From: Marchantia polymorpha subsp. ruderalis
Lineage: Eukaryota; Streptophyta; Marchantiopsida; Marchantiales; Marchantiaceae
Length of the DNA stretch: 64,000 nucleotides
Direction: 5' to 3'
Assembly: GCA_037833965.1 (NCBI GenBank)
Contig: AP031352.1
Span: 4,630,501-4,694,500 of the forward strand
The notes below the pieces were generated by a model that was given only the letters and a program-made list of their open reading frames with translations, was not told the DNA's origin and did no database searches. Positions 50,577 through 63,020 of the stretch are shown piece by piece. Within the stretch, counting starts at the first letter, position 1, and each line of letters opens with the position of its first letter. The position numbers and the translations under genes are program-made.

Positions 50577-50780
50577 TCAATGCACTGTCGATATGATTAC
50601 ATCGTCACCTTTCAGAATTTTTGCCGATGAGTTCCTTTCCACACAATCCCAAATATTTTCCTGCTCCACAGTGACACCAGCTAGCCTTTCTTCCAATTCC
50701 CCAAAAGCCACAGAGATTTTAAGGTTGAGAATATTGTCATTAGAGACTCCAAGTTTTCTAGTGAATTCCAGATGCTGCAT
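50577..50780 (-). CDS. Unrecognised coding-like ORF, 67 residues
   Basis: A minus-strand ATG-to-stop frame with balanced codon use and the look of a soluble helical protein: FTRKLGVSNDNILNLK, FGELEERLAGV, then VEQENIWDCVERN and KGDDVII. It sits in a small pocket (about 50500-50830) of near-normal composition within AT-rich DNA. The opposite strand is open for 101 codons (50518-50823) but reads less like a protein, being Ser-rich. I do not recognise the family. It may be a small gene, an exon of a gene whose other exons I cannot see, or a captured gene fragment. Confidence 0.35.
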   Translation of the reverse strand: MQHLEFTRKLGVSNDNILNLKISVAFGELEERLAGVTVEQENIWDCVERNSSAKILKGDDVIISTVH

Positions 50781-50849
50781 AACATCATATCAGCACGGAA
50801 GAATTGACAATCCACAGATTTGACCTATGGATTCATAAGTTTCGACCTT

Positions 50850-53120
50850 TCTTTCAGTTCAAGAAGTAACAACGATAGGATTGATTGATTTGGTAACGAT
50901 AAAAAATCGGGAATTGTAATTTTTAAATATTCGTGTGTTTTGTCGTCATTTCATAATTTTCAGTCTAATCTCGTATAGAATTATATACAAATTTCGCAAC
51001 TAAGTTTTAATAGGCAGTACTTTGAAGACAAGTTAATTGAATAAAAAGAAAATTGAGTGTGGTACACATTGCTTAGCTAATTTTTTCACCTTTTAATCTT
51101 CACTGGAGAATTTATCAGCTGAGTAGATAATTACAATTTTATATATTGCCATTTAAATGAAGTATTTTTTCCTGCTGAGTTTACAGTCCTTGCATTTTTT
51201 CCACCCGAACGATTTTTATTATGAAACTGTTCATTATTACTTCTTCCGCGTTTTTTATTCTTCAAAAATCTTTACTTATTAGCAATTAATTTCCCTTTTC
51301 TCGTTTATTGAACTTCATCGTTAATATTTCTTCTTCTCATCATCGTTAATATTTTACTTCACATTCTTTCCTTCCCTCACTTTCCTTCGTCGCTTTTTTC
51401 ATGCATTGTTTATAAGCTCACTACTAATTAAGCTCACTTTCTCTTTATTCAGAATACTTCCCTTCGATTGTAATGTCCGCACTTAAACACGATTCCATCA
51501 CCACTTTAATTGTAAATGCTCCAACTTCCGTGCTTTTTTCTTTTCTATTCTGATCTGTCGTTCCACTTCCTTTTCTTCCCCTCCCTCCTAGGTACTTTTT
51601 CCTCCCTTCATCTTGCAGAAATCAGACTAGAACTTACCTTTTACCTTTCTCGTCAACTCCATCTTCTACCAAGTTGTCCTTTCTCTGCCTGCTATTGACA
51701 CAACTTCAACGTTAGTTTACATTCTGTCTACGTTTCAAAGTGAATAATCTTCAACATTCTGTCTACATTTTCATCCGAATAGAAATAAATACTTACACAA
51801 TTACATGTTTTTCATCTGTTCGGACTGTACAGTGATGTGAACTTACTACCTTCGATGGTTGCGTAACATTTCACTTGCCGCGTCAATGAAAATTCACATA
51901 TCGTACAATATTTAACCTTACTGAAAAACGGTGACGAACAAATGCGACTTTACTTGCTGTGGGCAAATTCAATGATTGTGAAATATTCCTCCACACACGA
52001 AGCACCGTATCCTCAGACAAACCGATATATCGGATTGGCAGAGGTTATTTAGTGGGCATGAGAATTTCCGTGTATTTCATTCCTGACAGATAAACCATTT
52101 CCACAAATATATGCAGTGAAAATTCCGATTTACTGTCAAATTCTAGAAGCTTTGGATACTACCTCACTGAACTGTACATCGTGCAACTTTGACTGCACGA
52201 CGACTGTCAAATCGTTAGCTCTATCTATCTAATGAATAGTCTACTTACGCTACTACATATCTATCTTCCTATCTTCGGCGAACATTAAATGTTCTACCTT
52301 TTCTACATGGGTTCACATCCAACCCATTGGTGCAAATTTGCACTCTTAGTAAACAGAAAAGTTTTGTGCAGATAATATTACGCTCAAAGTGGAAATAAAT
52401 AGATAGAAAAAAGTGCACACAAAGCAGAGCACACAGAAGGACTAAAGAGTGAAACAGACAATTTTTCCATACGAAGCTTTGGCAGGAAACTATGTACGAG
52501 TGGAAGCGAAGCGAATGTATGTCGAGAATATAGCCATTTGAAGCGGAGAAGGGGTATGGAATTGTAGTGAGCCTTAAACCTTGCGGATGGAGCAATCTTC
52601 AGAGGCTCGCGGTCAACTGATAAGTGTTGAATGCAGCTCGAAGAGTCCAGATTGTTTCCCTTACTTCCTGCAGTTCTTCCCCATAGATTGCTATTTTCTT
52701 ATTCCGGGGGTATTTTGGAGCACAAAACAATATGAATCAACCACGCATTATGATCGACACATTTCGAACTTAACATACATGTAAGCAATATCGAGTGCAG
52801 TGTCTGGTTTCCTAACAAATTTGCGCTGCACCAGGCTACGTCAAATGAGAAACTTTCGCACGCTGATCCCTGTCCACGATTTCTTTAGCTTGCAAAGACT
52901 AGCAATCAAAACAAAAAAGCTTACCCCATGATGGAAACCGAAACTCCACGGAGATGACAGTGGTTAGTAATTGTGTCAGCATCAATTGTTGTGATGGGAA
53001 CTCTACTGCACTGATGTGCGTGCCAACCTTTCAGGTCAAGGCTACGACAAAGCAGGCATGTCGAGTTTCATGCGTCAAGTTCGTGCAGCTGGAACATTCC
53101 TGTGATGGAGCATAACGGTT
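50850..53120. other. Intergenic stretch with a pyrimidine-rich zone
   Basis: No open frame here looks coding. From about 51170 to 51700 the plus strand is strongly pyrimidine-rich (runs of TTC, CTT and CCCTCC). Composition moves gradually toward normal GC by 52.5 kb. Confidence 0.45.
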
Positions 53121-53122
53121 GA

Positions 53123-53506
53123 ATGGGGGCGTACAGATCTGGAATGACCACCACGCAACTCGGGACAAACCATCGTGACTTCTCAGCACCTCCAAACTTA
53201 TTCAGGACGAAGGTTCCAGCTGCTTACGTTCCACTGGACCATTCACTATTCATTCCTTGTGACCATTTCCTTTCACCATGGAGCAAGGTACAGCTGTCGT
53301 TCGATGATGATGCACCGCTGTCGACGTCATCCGACCCAATGAATGCATTTCACTCTGAAGTATTGTCTGTGCAATTCATGAAAAATCTCTTGATGGATGC
53401 AAGTGATGCAAGTTTTACGACAAAACATCCAGCTGTTTTGAAGTTGCTAATGCGCCCCTACATGCCACTCGAAGCCCAAACAGATGCACCCAACAAACTG
53501 ATGTGA
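53123..53506 (+). CDS. Unrecognised ORF, 127 residues
   Basis: An uninterrupted ATG-to-TGA frame of 127 codons with mixed codon use. The middle and end look protein-like: VPLDHSLFIPCDHF, VQLSFDDDAPLSTSS, FMKNLLMDASDASF, VLKLLMRPYMPLEAQ. I see no signal peptide, membrane segment or known motif. Composition is near that of the confident genes, unlike the AT-rich DNA on the left. No exon that clearly joins it is visible on either side. It could be a lineage-specific single-exon gene, one exon of a larger gene, or part of an unrecognised mobile element. Confidence 0.4.
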   Translation: MGAYRSGMTTTQLGTNHRDFSAPPNLFRTKVPAAYVPLDHSLFIPCDHFLSPWSKVQLSFDDDAPLSTSSDPMNAFHSEVLSVQFMKNLLMDASDASFTTKHPAVLKLLMRPYMPLEAQTDAPNKLM

Positions 53507-53639
53507 CATGCAATATTACCTCCGTTGTCGCTCGATAGTTTATCGGTTGTACGATTCTCTACTGACAAACGAAGATGCAGATGGACGATTGTTTAGTCAC
53601 TTGTGACACGTGATTCACCCAGTACCATGTAGACATGTG

Positions 53640-55700
53640 ACGAGTTGCCATCATCACCATGCTTGAACACGCTAACACCGGCACACCCACGCGGGAGGGA
53701 ATAATCCCTCCCAACCAGAACACGGGGTAAGACCCCCTCCTTTATTCATCATAGGATCCGCCCCGTAAGCGCACCCATAAGGGCAAGATCCTCTCCCACA
53801 CAGCCAGCCAGGTATTTTATTCCTTTCACCACAGCCAGACTGTCTCCTACTATAGTTACAACATCTGTGTTTCAAATGCTTACTCGATAGCTTACTATCC
53901 TCCATCTCTTCCAAGCCCGCCGAGAGGAATACCATGGACGACATCATGAAACGCATCAGAAGATGTGTCACCGTGCGATGGTGTACTACAGTGGGGAAAA
54001 CAGTGATCAGGACGCCCGCCGTCGCGAAAACACACCATCTCCGCTCAAAGCATGTTCACAGCCTCTACGGCAAGGATTCTGCATCAGATCCAGTTTGGTG
54101 AGAAAGACGAAAACACACCGCGGCAGGTGTCAATGGATAGAAGTAAAAGCAAACTCACCGAGAGGGCGCTTGATCGATGAAGTGACCTTCTCCGGACCAA
54201 AGAACTGAGTGACAACCCAGAGACGTCAGGAAAAGAAACTCAATCAGGGACATTCACCAGGTGCCAACAGCCGATGTGCTATACACCTCCTCAGACACTA
54301 GAACAGAAATCGATCTTCCACTGCAACATGCGGTGGGGGGAGACAAACCATATCTGACAAAGGCAGGGAAAGAGGCGTGAACATCCTGGCTCTTTCAAAG
54401 ACTCACAACTAGACATAGGACTCGATCGAGAAGCCCTCTCGGCTTCTCGGCGACGAGCCTGACAGACACTCATGCTCCCAGAACCGCGAAGAAAAAAAAA
54501 GGAAAGATGTAAACAACACCGCCACATGAGAAGAGAGAGCACCACCCAAACAGACATCCCGTGCGAGATAGATACAACAGGTGAGAGACCCATTCCCCAC
54601 AAACTCGATCTGATCATCTCAGAACCGATCTTGCATCTTGAGTAGAGACGCTCGACCATGTCAAGAAGATTTGGCCATGGCCGGCCAAGGCGCCGGCGAG
54701 CAGCGAGCCTACGCTGCACACAACGAGAGAAGGAGAGGCTGGTGTGAGTTTCTCTGGGACACGCGAGGACTTGTAATAGATCTCAGCGCTAAGAGATGGA
54801 ACCGACGTGTTAGCGCGAATTGGGTGGAGACACGTAAGGTCATCCCACGCGCGCGCGGGGGCAGCTGTAACCAACACGGCACCTCCGGCTCCTTCGAAAC
54901 TCGACACTCGGTCCCCACCCACCGGTTTCTCATCCGGTCCATCGGTAACTCAACGGTTCCCACGTTTACTCTCAATGGCTGCTTTCTTTTCTTCGACGAT
55001 TCCCTTGTCGATGTTTCGGCGGGCCAGACACGTTACACCCACCGGATCGCCGTGTTGACGGACAGGATTCCCCTCCGAAGTCACGATCCCATCGTGACGG
55101 ACGATGCTCCAATTTCCTCGAAGGCTTCGTCCACACTCCAGACCCGGGTTATATTAAACTTTTTTTTTACTCGGCCAGGCGGCCCCTGAGTTACCAGCCC
55201 CGTCGGCCGTGCCGGTCACACGTGGTCGTCATCGGCCGTTCAAAAGTCTCCACTGCCGCTCTCCATCTGGAGCGACCCAGAACCTTCCACTTCAAGCCAG
55301 ACCCCGTGGATTGCGCTCCGACTTCCGATTAGATCGCTCGATCCCGACGCCTTGTCACCGCCCATTACCTATTTGTGGGGTCCGCCTTCAATAAGCGACC
55401 ATCGAATAAGCGAGAAGGTCACATTACCGTCCGAGGGTGTGGTGTACATCCCAAAAACGGCCGGTCGACGACAGTACGATGTTGTCGACTGCGGAGGTGT
55501 TGAGGGTGACTCATCTGAGCCGTCCGCTTCTGCCTCTCAGCCGATCGATGTTTCAATCGTCGCCCATCGCAGTACTCGCACCAGCACCTACTGCGGTCAA
55601 TGATATCAGCGACACCGGATGGACTCCGGCCGAGGGTTCCTTCAATCTGACCATTTCAAACTTCAGTCCGGGTATCTCCGAGTCCTTTTGTATCTCCAGA
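53640..55700. other. GC-rich pocket in AT-rich terrain
   Basis: About 2 kb of GC-rich, CG-rich DNA with sharp edges. Overlapping frames occur on both strands (plus 54638-55189; minus 54291-54719 and 54614-54922); none matches a family I know. On the minus strand an AATAAA followed by GT-rich sequence near 53.74 kb looks like a polyadenylation region, which would fit the end of a minus-strand gene or of a young LTR. It may be a recently arrived element or a relic of a gene island. Confidence 0.4.
54427..54449. repeat. GC-rich hairpin with 9-bp arms
   Basis: Arms CGAGAAGCC and GGCTTCTCG at 54427-54435 and 54441-54449, five-base loop. It is the most stable short hairpin in this pocket. Confidence 0.65.
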
Positions 55701-58700
55701 TAATTTACATAAAATCTTCTAGATTCTTCCCAAATCTGCTAGAATCGAAACTTATTCTGCAAAAATATATCAATTCCCGTACATCGATGGAATCAAACGA
55801 GTGAGGTCACACTAGGCGCAAACCTACTACTTCACTATGCGGATATAAAAATATAAATCTGAAATAGGACAAAACAATTATGAAGAATAATTTGTTAACA
55901 ACTGTTACTATGTGATGTTTCGTCAAATATATTGGACTGTAACGACTTTATAGTCAAATCTACTCAACTTATATAAGTTAGTTTTATATCCACAGTATTT
56001 TTCTGTGTGTTTCATCGGATACGAAAGTGTGCATGCACTATTATGTTCAAGCTCATGTATGGAGTTTCACTATCAATTCATTACTTTCAAGATTTCATTG
56101 ATGGAGTCCGGCTCTCACAGAGAGTACTCGTGAAACCTTCTAATGAGCACAATAATCATTCTCTAAAATTGGCCATACTACCTACCTTACTTGAGTGTGA
56201 TTATTTTAACCATATATGAACAAGCAACATCAATATTTTTTGCTCCAAGTCCAATTGTTTTTTAAATTTGAAAGAAAAAAGAAGTTATCAAGCATATGGT
56301 AGTGTAATCAAATCGATTTGAACTTAAAAACAATTCTATATCAACTCAATTGCAAATTTTTACTAACAACATGCAAATGACATATGCAAGTTGAGATCAA
56401 TGCGTCTACATTGAACATGATTGACTAAGTGTTTGAGAATAAATTTTTTTTATTTTGAGACAAGATCTTACATGATTTTGAGTAATGTTTGAAACCATCA
56501 ACTACAAATTTTGCGAGTCAAATTTCTACATCAAGTAATCATTTGATCTTTTACAAGCAATTTTGCATGCTCAACTAAATCATCTACTTTCTAAGTATGA
56601 AATATGACAAGCTTGCGAATGTGCCCATGATCGTTCATTTTTTATTAATAATCATACACATTAATGCAATGTTTTTGGTTGGGTCAAATCAGCATCAAAT
56701 GATATCAATGAAATTATTTAACTATTTAATTGTGTTTTGTCAAATTCAATTATTTTTCTATCATTTCTACCATGCTATTTTATCAAGATATCAATCGATT
56801 TGATCTTAATTCAAGTTCATGATTTAGTGAATAATTTGTAAAAAATTGACTCAACAATATTCTTGTTCATGGATCTTGATGATGAGAGTTTTGAACAAGT
56901 TGCCAAAAACTTAATAATGAAGTAATATCTCTATGCAACTGGCGCCATGTTGATGATGTTAAGTTTGTTTTGGATTATTGTTATCTATTGTAGAATGCCA
57001 ACACTTTAGATGGAATTGAGGTTGTTAAGTTGCCGTCTTTTGTGAACGTTGACCAAATGAACTAAGCATTATCTTTTATTTGATCAACTTTTTCTCTCTT
57101 AATTCATCTTCAATAACTCTCCAATGTTCAAAAAAGCTATCTTCCGTTATTCCATGATCAAAAACTTGTAAATGTTGGATTCTCTTACAAATCAAAAATA
57201 CGGTATGAAGTAATATTAGACGGCAATCAAGAAAGAAGAAATGATTGACGTATTTGAAGACTTTTGCTTCTGAAAATGCAGACAAGGAGAAGGAAGATTG
57301 TCCACAAAAAAAATAAAAAATTCAGAGATTGAACATTTTGTTGCATACATCTCTCTTTGAAACAAATCAACCATTTGGAAGATAGCGCCAAATCATCTGC
57401 TTGTACAAAGTCTATATGTCATTTAAATCAACCTCTTTATCTAAATCTAGAAGTTCATACAAACTTGAAACGCTTAAAATTACATTTTTCTGAATGGCTT
57501 AAGAGGTCATTTCACACAAGGCTCTCTGAGCTACATTCAACTTACAAGAGATTGTTTCAAGAAGACCGCAAAGTGTGCATTCACAACATAATTGTGAACG
57601 ACAACTAAGATGATGATGATGATTATTATAGATAGTAATACGAACATGAAACAGAATTTGCGAGCTTCGATCAAGATAGAAACAACTACAACGGTAAACA
57701 CACATGTCCGAACAATGATCGTTACACGAGTTTTTATCGTCTTGGTGCAACCTTTGCTACACTTCCTCTAGCAATGCAGAACGTTAACTTTCAATCAAAA
57801 GAAGTATTAGAATAAAAATTGATGAAACCTTGCATCTTCAGAGGCATGCAGCTTCCTCCAAAAGTTCACGGCTCAAAAAGATATCATACATACAATCCAC
57901 ATCAAACTGAATGACACTATGGAGCCGTGAGTTCAATCAAGAGCTTGTTCAATCAAACACTAAAGAGGATTTTTTCTCAGTCTCCGGTCCCAAATGAATT
58001 TATTTGTGAAAATCTTTAATTTTTTTTTGTTTGGTTTCTTCTCAAATCAAAAACAAACTTATGCTCATTGTTGAAAAAACACATAGTTTGAGTATTGTGT
58101 CTAATACATAAAAAGTCAAATTTTGAAATAGATGTTTATATAAATGTATGACACTTTTTTTTTTCTTGAAGCTGTTAATCATGATTATGATATAATTTTT
58201 AGCTTTAAAATTATACTTGACATGGTTACTATTGGATAGTACATCATTATTGTCAATAGTGATATATTGTTATTATTGGGTAGATTTTCAAGTTACAAAT
58301 TATTGGTTATTGAATTTGAAGATTTCATTCATACAAAGTGACATAATTGGAATTTTTATATATTTATAAAAATACACTTAACAAAAAATTATTATACATT
58401 TTTATATAATATGATATTGAATTACTTTATTATGTGTCAATTACAATATTTTTTATGTTATCAATATATAAACATATAAATTGTTATATTTATTATAGAT
58501 CACTAGAATTTCATTATTATCTTATTATGAACTCATGTTTGTACTAAAATGTCAACAAAGTTCATCTTTTTTATATATTTCATCAAAAAAATATTTGCAT
58601 TAGATAGTTTGAGTAAACAAATTAAATCAAGATAAATATATCATTTTTTGAAATTTTACTTCAAAATTAATTTTTAAATCTATCTACATTCAAAAATAAT

Positions 58701-59170
58701 TAATTCGTATATTGAATGATATCATTTGTTTTAATACATATATGAAATAAATCTCTTTATAATGAAAAATTTCAAATCTAATTTTAACTTTACATAAAAT
58801 TTGTTCATTTGTTGATATACATATCCATTTTGTAAGAAAAAATGTATATTTTAAATATTTGTATAATTTAGTTGAATATATTTTCAATTTCAATATTCAA
58901 TTAAAATTTCATTAAAGCATACAGTACATATGAAAACAACAAATGTTGATGTTTTGAACATTCTATTATACTAGAAGTAAACTCAAAATAACTCGAGGAA
59001 ACAAGCATATAATGGAAAAAAAACGTCAACAAATAATAATAAATAATATATACAAAATTTTGAGTTGCATTGATTTTTTTGTGAAACTACTTATTTTTAG
59101 AAATCTTCGCAATGACTGTATGATAATTACTTAAGGTGCTTTTTCTTAGGAGTGAATTTAAGTATTTATC

Positions 59171-59203
59171 TAACTCAAGTTTAAGTTACTTAAACTTGAG
59201 TTA
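59171..59203. repeat. Perfect hairpin with 15-bp arms
   Basis: Arms at 59171-59185 and 59189-59203 are exact reverse complements with loop TTA. The right half-unit (AGTTACTTAAACT) repeats once more just downstream, so a partial direct duplication overlaps the hairpin. Confidence 0.8.
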
Positions 59204-62200
59204 AAGTTACTTAAACTGGTGATATGAGTTCTCCACAACACTTTCACTTCAATATATATGTGCCAAAAAAGTGCAAATGCTTTCATGTACACAATTAGTA
59301 GTGGTGAATTGTTAATTTTCTAAGGTTCAATGATGATGGGACTTTTACATTTACAATATTAGTCTTGTAGTATGAGTTTGGATATTTGTGCGAGTTCAAG
59401 TTTGAGCAACTTTCAAAATTCTCATGATAAATTTGTTGGTTGAGTTTGGATAATTAGTGACTATAAATTATCATTAATATTTTTAAGCAAAAGAAAATTT
59501 GATATATATTATTCAATAAATTATACATAAACTTTTCATTCTTAAAGATATTAGAAGTGATTGTTTAAATATCCGAATATTATTTACAAATAAATTTTAT
59601 TTTTTTATAAAAAATTTATGATTAACATTATGATTAACATGTACTTTACATGTATCATGAATATTTTTTATAGATCATTCATCAAAATGATTTGAGTTAA
59701 TTATAAGAAAGAAATCATAACATCTTTCTGGATTTGAATTTGTATTTTAATATCTTTTTGCTTACATGTGCATTTTATTCTACTTATTAATTTCCGTTAA
59801 TTAAATTAGATTAAACATATAAATAATTATATATATGTATATAACTCCATGTTTCAATTATAATGTTGAAGTCTTTTGTGTTTGATCATTTATAGATTTA
59901 TTAAGTTTTGAATTTGATTTAGAATAAAACTTATAAATATAAAAAAAGAAATTTATGATTATCTAATATCAATAATTATTACAATTTTTGAAGATCTTAA
60001 TTAGAGATACATGTATGTAGACAGTGTAGAAATGTTAAACTTTGAATTTTCATATTTACACTTTATAATTGACATGATCGATGTGAACTGTGTATTTTTA
60101 AACAAACAATGTGAATGTAAATTGATAAGAGAGAATTTTTTTCTATGAAACATATTTTGAATATTGCGCAGAAAAAAATGAAATCTATTATACGTTCATA
60201 ATACGTTAAGATTGAAACTAATAATTTGTTTATTCATTGTGATTTTTTTCAAAATGATTTTTGTTAATTTTTGATAGTTTTTTCAAAAATTGATGAAGAG
60301 TTGAACCGAATAATAGTAAGTGGCTGAACTTAATTTTTATAACACATGTCAAAATATGTTTGAATTACTGAAAAGGCTTTATGCTTTTTGTTCTAATGCT
60401 TATATAAGTAATTTAATCTTGATAACAATTAGATTATCATTTATAACTATTTTAAAAAAAAATTTACTTTAAACATAATTTTAAAACATTCACACATTAT
60501 TAAAATATTATTTAAAATTTTTGATATAAAAATCTCATTTTTTTATCAATTGAGTACATAATGCAAGTAAACATGACATATTGTTATATTTGATGAACTT
60601 ATATTTTTTCAATATGAAATTCATCAATTATTTATTTTGAATTAGGTTGTAAAATAAATTTGACTGTTTTTTTTACTTTTACATTAATCAGTGAATTATT
60701 TTTAATTATTTACTATATGTCATTTATCTTTAAAGTACGTGATCAAAAATATATTAGAATAATAAATTTTTTATCTTGTTTTAAAAGAACAAAAAGATTA
60801 TATTTATTGTTGGAATGTGGTTGTTAAGGTTTTGACTAGATCTCACTGCCTATATGAATTCACACTAAAATCCAAGTTACTTCATGCGTACAACATTTGT
60901 GCATTATTGTCGTGTGAATTAAATCACTCAAATGCTTACATCATTTAGGTAGCTATCTCACTAGTCAAGTTTGTGATAAATTGCAACTCCTCAATATTGT
61001 TTTCAAAGAATGTCAAAATTTATCATTGTAATTAATTAATTGTTCATAGTAAATTATCATGCAATAGAGCAAGAACGTTTACTCGTTTGTTGCCATTTCT
61101 ACTTTTGATTATTGCATATTTGTATCGCATTCCATATTCATTCAATAGTTTCATCTGATTAGTTTGTCTTATGAACAATACTTATAGTATATATTGTTTT
61201 AGCAATTTGAGTATTATAGTATTATCGTGATCGATTATTTGTAGATGTTAATCAAGAACTCAATGGAGTAGTTAGACAACGATATGGATATCAATCAAGA
61301 ACTTGTGTATACAATCTTATAATGTGACTTGCTACATCATAATCCATTGTCTTTCGCTTTATATGTTTACTTTATATTGTTTCATGTTCTTCTTGTATTT
61401 GATGTTCATTTAGAAGTTTCATTCAAACAATTTTTTTCTTTTGATGAAAAATCTTTCTATTGATCTATTATTATGCGTGTGGAAATATATATTCTACATT
61501 AATTTTGATATTAAATGTGCTATATTTGATAGTAAAATGTGGACAATTTTAAATGTAAAATATTAATAAAAAATAAGTATTTAATTAAATTCAGAATCAA
61601 ATTATGTAATTTGAAAATTGAGTCAATATGTTTTGTGCAATTCTTTTAAGTATAGTTGATTTCAAAGATTCCACTTCACAAGTGTAACAAAATTCAAATG
61701 TTCAATAGGGATCACACAAATTAATGCTTTTATATTAATCAAAGTTACGGACGAGTGATACATTATACATAGGTCTTGTATTCTGATTTTTCTATCAAGT
61801 CCATTGTGTCACTTTATTGCATTTTTTCCTACCCAAATTTTTTCATGCGAATATATTCGGCGGATGAAATTTTGGCAATCATGTTGATTTGTCTCTTCTC
61901 ATGTGAACTCACAATCCTATGATCAATAGTTGTTCAAAAAATTTAAACATGCTATGTTTTTGCTTCATTTTTTATAACAAATTCATATTATATACGACAA
62001 AAATTATATCCATCATGCATATAATCGCTAAAACATGAGTTTTTATGTTATCTATTTTGTATGTATTGTTATGTATATATGACATGCAACAAAAATTATA
62101 GTACATGAGTTGCAAACTAGATGCAAACAAAATTTATTGAATTATTACAATACTCTTTAGTCTAGTACATATTTTATTGTATATAGGAATAAACAACTTG

Positions 62201-62238
62201 TTGTAAATTCAATTTGAGTTCTAAGAAACTTAAAACTA

Positions 62239-62266
62239 AATATTAATCAAAATCTTGATTAATATT
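62239..62266. repeat. Perfect hairpin with 12-bp arms
   Basis: Arms AATATTAATCAA and TTGATTAATATT at 62239-62250 and 62255-62266, four-base loop AATC. Confidence 0.7.
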
Positions 62267-62649
62267 GTTTTAACCTGATGTACTTAACGGATTTAGACTC
62301 AAGATGATTATATGTACTTTGGGATTTATAATTTTATTTTAGATATCTTACTTAAATTTTATTTTGACATTTTTGTAATATATAGTATTTCTAATTCATA
62401 CATTGTCAAATTATCTTAAAAAGTGACACACAAAAATATGATATTCACAGTTTTTTTTTAATCTTTGTTTTCATCTACGTTAAAATTTGGAATTATTGAC
62501 TCTAATAATTTTGAAGAAACTTTTAGATGATTGAACATTCCTTGCAAACATGTGAGTTTTTAATCAATAATTTCTTTCAGTCAAATTGTTACATTATTAT
62601 ATCCATTGTTGTTGAACAAAATTTAACATGTATTCAATTGAATATTTTA

Positions 62650-63020
62650 TGAGCAGATATGTGCAATAGACTCAAAAAGTATGATGAAGAAGTAATGAGC
62701 ACACCACAAGTTAGTAAGTGAGAGACCTTTTGAGGTTTGACATTTTACAAAAAATCTGTATGGATTATGTAAGATTTAAAATTAGGCACAATAATTCTAT
62801 AAGATTGTCATGATATAATCATTGTAGGTCATGTAAAAGAAAAAAAACAAACCATTGAAGAATGTATTATTGATCTCAAATATTAGAAAGTGCTGTTAAA
62901 TTTATATTCAAAATTCAAACACAAAGAATTGATAAATTTGTAGAGTATATGCCACGGACATACACATTAGACGAGCAACAAGTTTCCTATTATAATTTTT
63001 TGGGAATATAGTACTTAACT
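62650..63020 (+). mobile_element. Second Ty3/gypsy integrase remnant
   Basis: The plus strand reads like the zinc-binding start of a gypsy integrase (DCHDIIIVGH, then charged residues). Over about 90 bases it resembles the matching part of the fossil near 46.0 kb at DNA level, including a shared ATTTATATTCAAAAT-like stretch. The two are therefore probably members of one family. It is heavily broken and old; no LTR or other pol part is visible before the window ends. Confidence 0.6.

Larger units (their letters stand above)
55700..62650. other. Very AT-rich desert
   Basis: Stops are dense in all frames and CG dinucleotides are rare, most strikingly at about 58.0-60.6 kb. A less AT-rich patch at about 57.3-57.9 kb has an 83-codon plus-strand frame (57357-57608) that I do not recognise. 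Two hairpins are listed separately. No gene is supported. Confidence 0.5.

Noticed and set aside
54638-55189. 183-codon plus-strand frame in the GC pocket
   Set aside because: It starts at a non-ATG codon, competing frames are open on the minus strand, and no family resemblance is seen.
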